Source: Wyeomyia smithii
Lineage: Eukaryota > Arthropoda > Insecta > Diptera > Culicidae
Direction: 5' to 3'
NCBI RefSeq assembly: GCF_029784165.1
Contig: NC_073696.1
Location: forward strand, 173,342,912-173,406,911
Length of the DNA stretch: 64,000 bases
Shown here: piece after piece, positions 57,752 to 64,000 of the stretch
Layout: each line of letters starts with the position of its first letter
Position numbering within the stretch: position 1 is the stretch's first letter
Translations under genes and position numbers: made by a program
The notes under the pieces: generated by a model
What the model was told of the DNA's origin: nothing
Database searches by the model: none
Seen by the model: the letters and a program-made list of their open reading frames with translations, nothing else

Positions 57752-59107
57752 ATGGAAGTGGATGAGAAAAATTTGAACGATCCTGTTCCCGCCACTCCAA
57801 AACCTCCTGACCCTCTATCCTCTGTTGCCTCAATTCCCCCGCGCGTTAAACTTTATCCAGACGGATCGACTGGTTCATTCATTATTTATTTCTGACCTAA
57901 AATAGGGCCTAAATCAAAGCCCTTAAACATTATTCAGATATCCAAGGACTTAGAGTCTCATTTCAAGTCCATCACTGAAATTTCTAAGGTCAGGCCCAAC
58001 AAGTTGAGAGTTGTGGCTACGGACCTTATTCAAGCTAATAAAATTGCTACATCAGAATTTTTTACCAGGGAATATCATGTTTATGTTCCCGCACGAGATG
58101 TAGAAATTGACGGTGTTGTAACCGATTCCAGCTTATCCAGTGAATGTCTTTTAAAAGACGGACTTGGGTATTTCAAAAACTCTTCAATTCCATCGGTTAA
58201 AATTCTCGATTGTCAACAATTGAGATCCGTATCCTTTGTAGAAGGAAAGAAAATATATTCCCCTTCAGATTCATTCCGTGTCACTTTTGCCGGATCTGCT
58301 TTACCATCTCACATCTCCATTCACAATGTCCTCGTGCCTATTCGCCTATATATTCCACGAGTCATGAACTGCATCAATTGCAAACAGCTAGGCCATACTT
58401 CTGCCTACTGTTGCAATAGAAGCCGATGCGGCAAATGTGGGGGGAATCATCTTGATGAATCTTGCAATCAAGAGAATAATAATTGTTATTATTGTGGTGA
58501 AAATCAACATGAACTAACGAAATGTTCATTATACATTCATCATAAAAATAAAATTAAACGGTCCCTTAAAGACCACTCTAAACGTAATTATTCTTATCTC
58601 CTCAAAAAATCCGAAGCAAGTACTCTCATTTCTTCAAATATTTATGATTTATTGTCCTCTGATGAGACAGACTGTGACATTCCTCTTGCTGGTCCTTCTT
58701 TTTCTAATCCTGGTGGGTCTAGAAAAAGAAAAAATCTTTCTCCTCCAAAACTTCCCAACAAAGGTCCTAAAATAACACATAATAAAAAAGGTAATATTCC
58801 CATATCCAATCATGATGTTGAAAATTTGAATCAAACTCCTCCTAAAATTTTAAACCTAAATTCAACACAAGAATTCCCACCACTATCACCCAAAAACTGT
58901 AATAACTCATTCACACCTTCAGTTAATCAAACAAAATCAGGAATTCTGAAATTTTCTACTGTAATAAATTGGATCCTTGAATCATTAAACATACCGGACC
59001 CTCTAAAAAAAATTATTCTTTCACTACTCCCTGTTTTCAAAACATTTTTAAAGCAGCTTACCTTTCAATGGCCCCTCATTTCAACATTAATATCCTTCGA
59101 TGACTAA
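57752..59107 (+). pseudogene. I-element copy 2 ORF1, one premature stop
   Basis: ATG at 57752 (MEVDEKNLNDPVPATPKPPD). A TGA at 57893-57895 stands where copy 1 has the Arg codon of YFRPKAG. The rest is one open frame to 59107 with VRPNKLRVVATDLIQANKI and three knuckles: CINCKQLGHTSAYC, CGKCGGNHLDESC and CYYCGENQHELTKC. Reading past the stop would give about 451 residues, so this is the most complete view of the ORF1 protein. Confidence 0.87.
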
Positions 59108-62100
59108 CTTATCGTCCGAAACTAATGATTTTATACATGTTTTACAATGGAATTGCAGGAGTATCATACCAAAACTAGATTCGTTTAAAGCTATGATTAA
59201 TAATTTGAAATATGATGTGTTTTCTATTTGTGAAACATGGCTCACTTCAGTTATCAATCTCAATTTCAATAATCACAATATCATACGATTAGACCGAGAT
59301 GCTCCTTATGGAGGTGTACTTTTAGGGATAAAAAAATGTTATTCTTTTTATAAAATTAACTTACCTTCAATTCAAGGCATCGAGTCTGTTGCTTGTCAAA
59401 TTAAAATACATGACAAAGATCTCTGCATTGCTTCTGTATATATCCCTCCTAAAGCACTAATCAGACAACGAATGCTCTCTGACATTTTTGAACTTCTACC
59501 CTCACCGCGTTTAATATTGGGAGATTTTAACTCACATGGTGTAGCTAGGGGTTCATCTTACAACGATAATCGCTCCACCTTGATATATAATCTTTGTGAC
59601 AATTTCAATATGACTGTTTTAAACAATGGAGACATGACACGTGTTCCGAAACCACCGACTCATCCAAGCGCATTAGATTTATCATTATGTTCAACGTCAT
59701 TGCGATTAGATTGCACCTGGAAGGTTGTTTGCGATCCTCATGGTAGTGATCATTTACCAATTTTAATTTCAATTAACAAAGGGCCAAAAATTACTCCATC
59801 AGTCGACATTCCGTATGACCTTACATTAAATATTAATTGGGAAATTTATAAAACAAAAATTACGGAAGCTCTAGAGGCAGTACAACACCTTCCGCTACTT
59901 GAAAAATATGATTTATTTGCGGGTTTAATTTTGAATTCCGCAATACTAGCCCAAAAGAAACAATATCTTGGCGTTTCAACCAAAAGACGACCTCCTACTC
60001 CTTGGTGGGACAAAGAGTGCTCAAAAATTTACATTAAAAAATCTAGGGTGTATAAGGTTTTTCGGAAAAAAGGAAAAATCGAAGACTTTGTACGATATAC
60101 AAAGCTAGAATCCATGTTCAAAAACTTGATCAAAGCCAAAAAACGTAGTTATTGGCGACGTTTTGTTAATGAGCTTTCTAGAGAAACATCCATGAGTACT
60201 CTTTGGAACACTGCTAGGAGAATGAGAAATCGAGTTGTGGCTAATGAAAATGAAGAATATTCAAATCAATGGATATTAAATTTCGCAAAAAAAGTTTGTC
60301 CAGACACTGTTTCTGCTCAAAAAATTACTCGTGATGTTTTTTCTGAACAATCAGTAATGGAACTACCATTTTCAATTACCGAACTATCTACTGCCCTCCT
60401 TACTTGCAATAATAATGCCCCTGGTCTAGATAAAATTAAATTTCATTTACTGAAAAATTTACCTGACAATGCTAAAAAACTGTTGTTAGATTTATACAAC
60501 AATTTTTTTGAATTAAACATCATTTCACATGACTGGAGACAAGTAAAGGTAATTGCTATCCAAAAACCTGGAAAACCTGCTTCTAATCATGATTCATATC
60601 GTCCGATTGCGATGCTTTCCTGTATTCGTAAATTATTTGAAAAAATGATTTTATATCGTTTACACCATTGGGTCGAAAGTAATAATTTATTATCACATAC
60701 CCAGTTTGGCTTTCGTAGAACTAAAGGAACAAATGACTGTCTTGCATTACTTTCAACAGAAATCCAGCTTGCATTTGCTCAAAAAGAACAAATGGCTTCT
60801 GTATTCCTAGACATTAAAGGAGCCTTTGATTCTGTTTCTATAAATGTCCTTTCTGATAAACTTCATTAAAAAGGACTTCCTCCCAAATTCAATAATTTTT
60901 TATACAATCTATTATCAGAAAAACATATGCACTTTTCTCATGGTAGTTTGTCAGCGTTTAGATTAAGTTACATGGGTCTTCCACAGGGTTTATGTTTAAG
61001 TCCACTACTTTACAATTTTTATGTTAATGATATTGATGCCTGTTTGGCAAATTCATGTACTATTAGACAATTTGCTGATGATAGTGTGATTTCTGCCACA
61101 GGTCCCAGGGCATCCGATTTACAAAGACCTTTACAAGATACCTTGAACAACTTAACCAATTGGGCGATACAATTAGGTATAGAATTTTCAGTTGAAAAAA
61201 CTGAATTCGTGGTTTTTTCTAGAAAACATGAACCAGCTCAGCTCCAACTTATGTTAGTGGGAGAACCCATAGCTCAAGTTTTAGTTCACAAATATCTTGG
61301 TGTTTGGTTTGACTCAAAATGCACTTGGAAAAGTCATATTCGATATTTAATTCAAAAATGTCAACAAACAGTTAACTTTTTGCGCACAATAACTGGTTCA
61401 TGGTGGGGAGCGCACCCAGGGGACCTTATTAAACTTTATCAAACTAAAATTCTAACAGTACTGGAATACGGATGTTTTTGTTTTTGTTCTGCCGCAAAAA
61501 CTCATATAATAAAACTGGAACGAATACAGTATCGCTGTTTGCGCATTGCTTTACGTTGTATGCACTCAACTCATACAATGAGTTTAGAAGTATTAACGGG
61601 CGTTCTCCCCTTAAAGGAACGTTTCTTGATTATCGCTTCTCGCATTCTTGTGAAAAGTGAAGTTTTAAACCCAATGATAATAAATAACTTTGAGAGACTT
61701 GTGGAACTTCAATCTCAAACTCGTTTCATGACTGTATATTTCAATTACAAGTCTCAAAATTTTAACCCTGCATCACATTCTTCAAATAATATTTACTCAT
61801 TAGATACTTTTGATTCTAACTTATTTTTGATACATCCATGTTGAATGAAATTCGTAGTATCCCAGATCAACTACGTATACAACAGATTCCAAATCTATTT
61901 CGTGAAAAATATCAAAATATAAACTGTAATAATTCATTTTATACTGATGGATCTTTTCTTAATGGATCTACCGGTTTCGGTGTTTATAACAATAATTTAT
62001 CCGTCGCTTTCAAACTCGAAAGCCCTGCTTCTGTTTACGTCGCAGAACTGGCTGCTATTCAATACACATTGAGTATTGTTGAAAATTTGCCTATGGACAA

Positions 62101-62713
62101 TTACTTCATCTTCACGGACAGCCTCAGTGCTGTTGAAGCTCTCCGATCGATAAAAAGTTTAAAGAACTCTTCGTATTTTTTAAATAGAATACGCGACCAT
62201 TTGAGTACTTTATCCGAAATTGCATCACAAGTTACATTAGTATGGATCCCTTCTCACTCTTTAATTGAGGGCAATGAGATGGCAGATTCATTAGCTAAGT
62301 TCGGCACGGTACATGGTGACATATATGAAAGACCTATTCAATTTAATGAATTTTTTGGTTCTATACGTCGAGGGTCGCTCATGAACTGGCAAAATTCTTG
62401 GGACAATGGGGAACTAGGAAGATGGTGTCATTCCATTATTCCTAAAGTTTCTTTAAGACCTTGGTTCTAGAAATTGGACGTAGGTCATGATTTCATTTGT
62501 GTGATGTCTCAGCTTATGTCCAATCATTACTGGTTCAATGCTCACCTTCGTCGTATAGGACTCACAGAGGATCACCTTTGCACCTGTGGCGAGGGTTACC
62601 ACGATATTGAACATGTTGTTTGGTCATGTCCGTTATATCGTGAAGCTAGATCGAATTTAGAAAATTCTCTTAAAGCTCGGAATAAGCAACCTAATGTCCC
62701 TGTTCGAATGTGA
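59100..62713 (+). pseudogene. I-element copy 2 ORF2 (EN-RT-RNase H), several lesions
   Basis: It starts at ATG 59100 within ORF1. EN: LQWNCRSIIPKLD, CETWLTS, LILGDFNSHGVA, DPHGSDHLPI. RT: NNNAPGLDKIKFHLL, PIAMLSCIRKLFEK, FLDIKGAFDSVS, FADDSVI. Lesions: TAA at 60867 after DKLH; GLPQGLCL with Leu for Ser near 60990; a one-base loss near 61828; TAG at 62468 after RPWF; and loss of the C-terminal tail after VPVRM. RNase H blocks (FYTDGSFLNGSTGFG, FTDSLSAVEAL, IPSHSLIEGNEMADSLAK) and the CTCGEGYHDIEHVVWSCP end are preserved. Confidence 0.88.
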
Positions 62714-62994
62714 ACGCTCCTGAATTCATTATTTTGGACTCTTAAAGCTGCAAGAATCATATTTTTGAAGATTTTCTAGTTTTAAGTGCTGTGATTTGTT
62801 ATTTATTTGTAATTGTATTGTTATATATGAAAAGATGAGAGGGTTTTTATGCCTGTTTGAGCAGAAATATTTATTGATTCTACTCAAACAGGCTTTTCCC
62901 TACTCCAACAGAAATTCCGGCCCCGTTATGCTCTCTGCGATTGGGCCTTTATTTTATTAATAATAATTAGAATAAAAAAAAAAAATAACATAAA

Positions 62995-63024
62995 TTAAAT
63001 GTGGTATCGTACTATTTGAACGTT
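62995..63024 (-). repeat. Remaining end of interspersed repeat copy B
   Basis: ttaaatgtggtatcgtacta followed by tttgaacgtt complements the left end of copy A (2319-2348). It shows where copy B resumes after the I-element insertion. Confidence 0.8.
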
Positions 63025-63189
63025 TCAAATTCATTGATTCCTTGCGATGTGTTTAAAATCTGCAAATGCACGACGAAACGGCCATAGTATATGATCAAAG
63101 TCAAATAACAAAAGGTTTGAAATGATTGGTTTTGTCGAAATGACAACATCCTCGACTTTTGGCTTCTGTACATCACCTTAATTCTGAAT

Positions 63190-64000
63190 ATATTCATATT
63201 GGGTGGTATTCGGTCATTTTCAGCGGATTTTCTGGCATCAATCTGACACCGGAAATACCCATATTGGGAGGTACTTAGTTATTTTGGTTGTTTTCCAGAA
63301 ACTAAAAGTGGTCGTCTTTAAATTCAAAATGGTGTTCAGGGTCAATGTTTGGTTTCTATGCATCATCTCGATTACGGAAATGTCCATATTGAGTATTATT
63401 TGGTCATTTTCGACTGTTTCCTATAAGTTGCCATTTAGCGATTCACAATGGTGCCTGAGGTCAATTGTTAGCTCATTGCATTATTCTGGTTCCAGAGATA
63501 CTCATATTGGATGGTATTTGGTTATTTTAGGCTGTTTCTCACAAACCAAAAGTCGCCATCTTGGATTTCAAAATGGTATTTAGGATAATTTCTGGCCTCT
63601 GAGCGTCATACTGGTTGAAGAAACACCCATATTGGGTGTAATTCGATCATTTTCCGCTGTTTCCCAGGAACCGGAAGTCGCCAACCTAGAATCCAAAATG
63701 AGGTCTGTGGTCGATTTCAGCTGCTGTGTATCATTCTAGTTTCGGAGATACTCATGTTGGACGGAAATCGGCGATTTTTGGCTGTTTTGCAGAAACCACA
63801 AGTTGCCATCCTACAATTCATAATGGTGTCTGAAGTCGATTTGTGGCTCCAGTGCATCATTACGATTCCGAAAATACCCATATTGGGTGGTATTTGGTCG
63901 TTTGCCGCTGTTTTTCCGAAACCGGAAGTCGCCATCTTAGAATTCAAAATGGTATCTGTGGTCGAATTTAGCTCCTGTGTATCATTCTTTATCCGATTAT
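63190..64000. repeat. Minisatellite, about 125 bp unit, continues past the window
   Basis: The phrase ccatattgggtggtattt recurs with its first atatt at 63196, 63261, 63386, 63504, 63629, 63754 (as atgtt) and 63880, a period of 118-126 bp after the first partial unit. Each unit also contains gaaaccggaagtcgccatc-like and ttcaaaatggt phrases. There are about six diverged units. The open frames here are repeat by-products. Confidence 0.88.

Larger units (their letters stand above)
57357..62984 (+). mobile_element. I-clade non-LTR retrotransposon, copy 2 (older, AT-rich)
   Basis: Same architecture as the element at 45730, but clearly diverged at DNA level and much richer in A/T codons, so a related family rather than a recent duplicate. 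ORF1 and ORF2 overlap by the same GATGnCTAA junction. It carries more lesions than copy 1. The tail ends aataaaaaaaaaaaa at about 62984. It is inserted in interspersed repeat copy B. Confidence 0.87.

Overview
This window is eukaryotic, AT-rich, intron-bearing and packed with repeats. The host genes read as insect orthologues. The repeat fauna looks like a mosquito, probably a culicine: I-clade elements with CCHC ORF1 and RNase H, Juan/Jockey-like and CR1/Jockey-type non-LTR elements, RTE pieces, mosquito-type mariners, tRNA-derived SINEs and C-rich MITEs. The taxon is inferred from memory of these families, not from a search.

Two host genes can be assembled. On the + strand, the last four coding exons of a Kv-channel-interacting protein (KChIP, neuronal calcium sensor family) lie at 14006-14189, 14790-14863, 25911-26123 and 26429-26539, around an 11.05 kb intron. 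The variable N-terminus was not found. A His/Gln-rich open exon directly downstream (26694-about 27169) can be spliced in frame to the last KChIP exon, and a possible + strand terminal exon sits at 35265-35437. On the - strand, a complete MICAL-like gene runs from 53690 to 35951. Eight exons join with consistent phases into a 1078-residue CH-LIM-NPFx3-bMERB protein, and an 11.65 kb intron splits the CH domain. The two genes converge.

Most of the rest is mobile DNA. 0.3-1.5 kb: a decayed non-LTR copy with its 5' part inverted. 1.9-2.2 kb: a palindromic MITE. 2.3-4.1 kb: an interspersed repeat with a roughly 515 bp CA/TA microsatellite. 8.6-12.0 kb: a C-rich MITE holding a CR1/Jockey-type element with one in-frame stop. 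14.9-25.9 kb (KChIP intron): a Juan/Jockey-like element (16261-20402, 13 bp target duplication) inserted into the last coding part of an older CR1-type copy, then RTE and RT scraps. 30.4-32.1 kb: a 1.67 kb foldback element. 32.8-35.2 kb: a MITE, an internally deleted mariner, a SINE and an RTE tail. 45.7-51.6 kb (MICAL-like intron 1): an I-clade element. 52.2-52.6 kb: a mariner fragment. 56.2-63.0 kb: a second copy of the interspersed repeat, inverted relative to the first, with another I-clade element inserted in it. 63.2-64.0 kb: a 125 bp minisatellite running off the window.

Every non-LTR element assignable to a host intron is antisense to that gene, and every autonomous element carries disabling lesions. 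I see no bacterial genes, operons, CRISPR arrays or canonical tRNA/rRNA genes. No new multi-gene system is visible. The best leads are the possible alternative KChIP C-terminus, the exactly resolved nested insertions and the foldback element.
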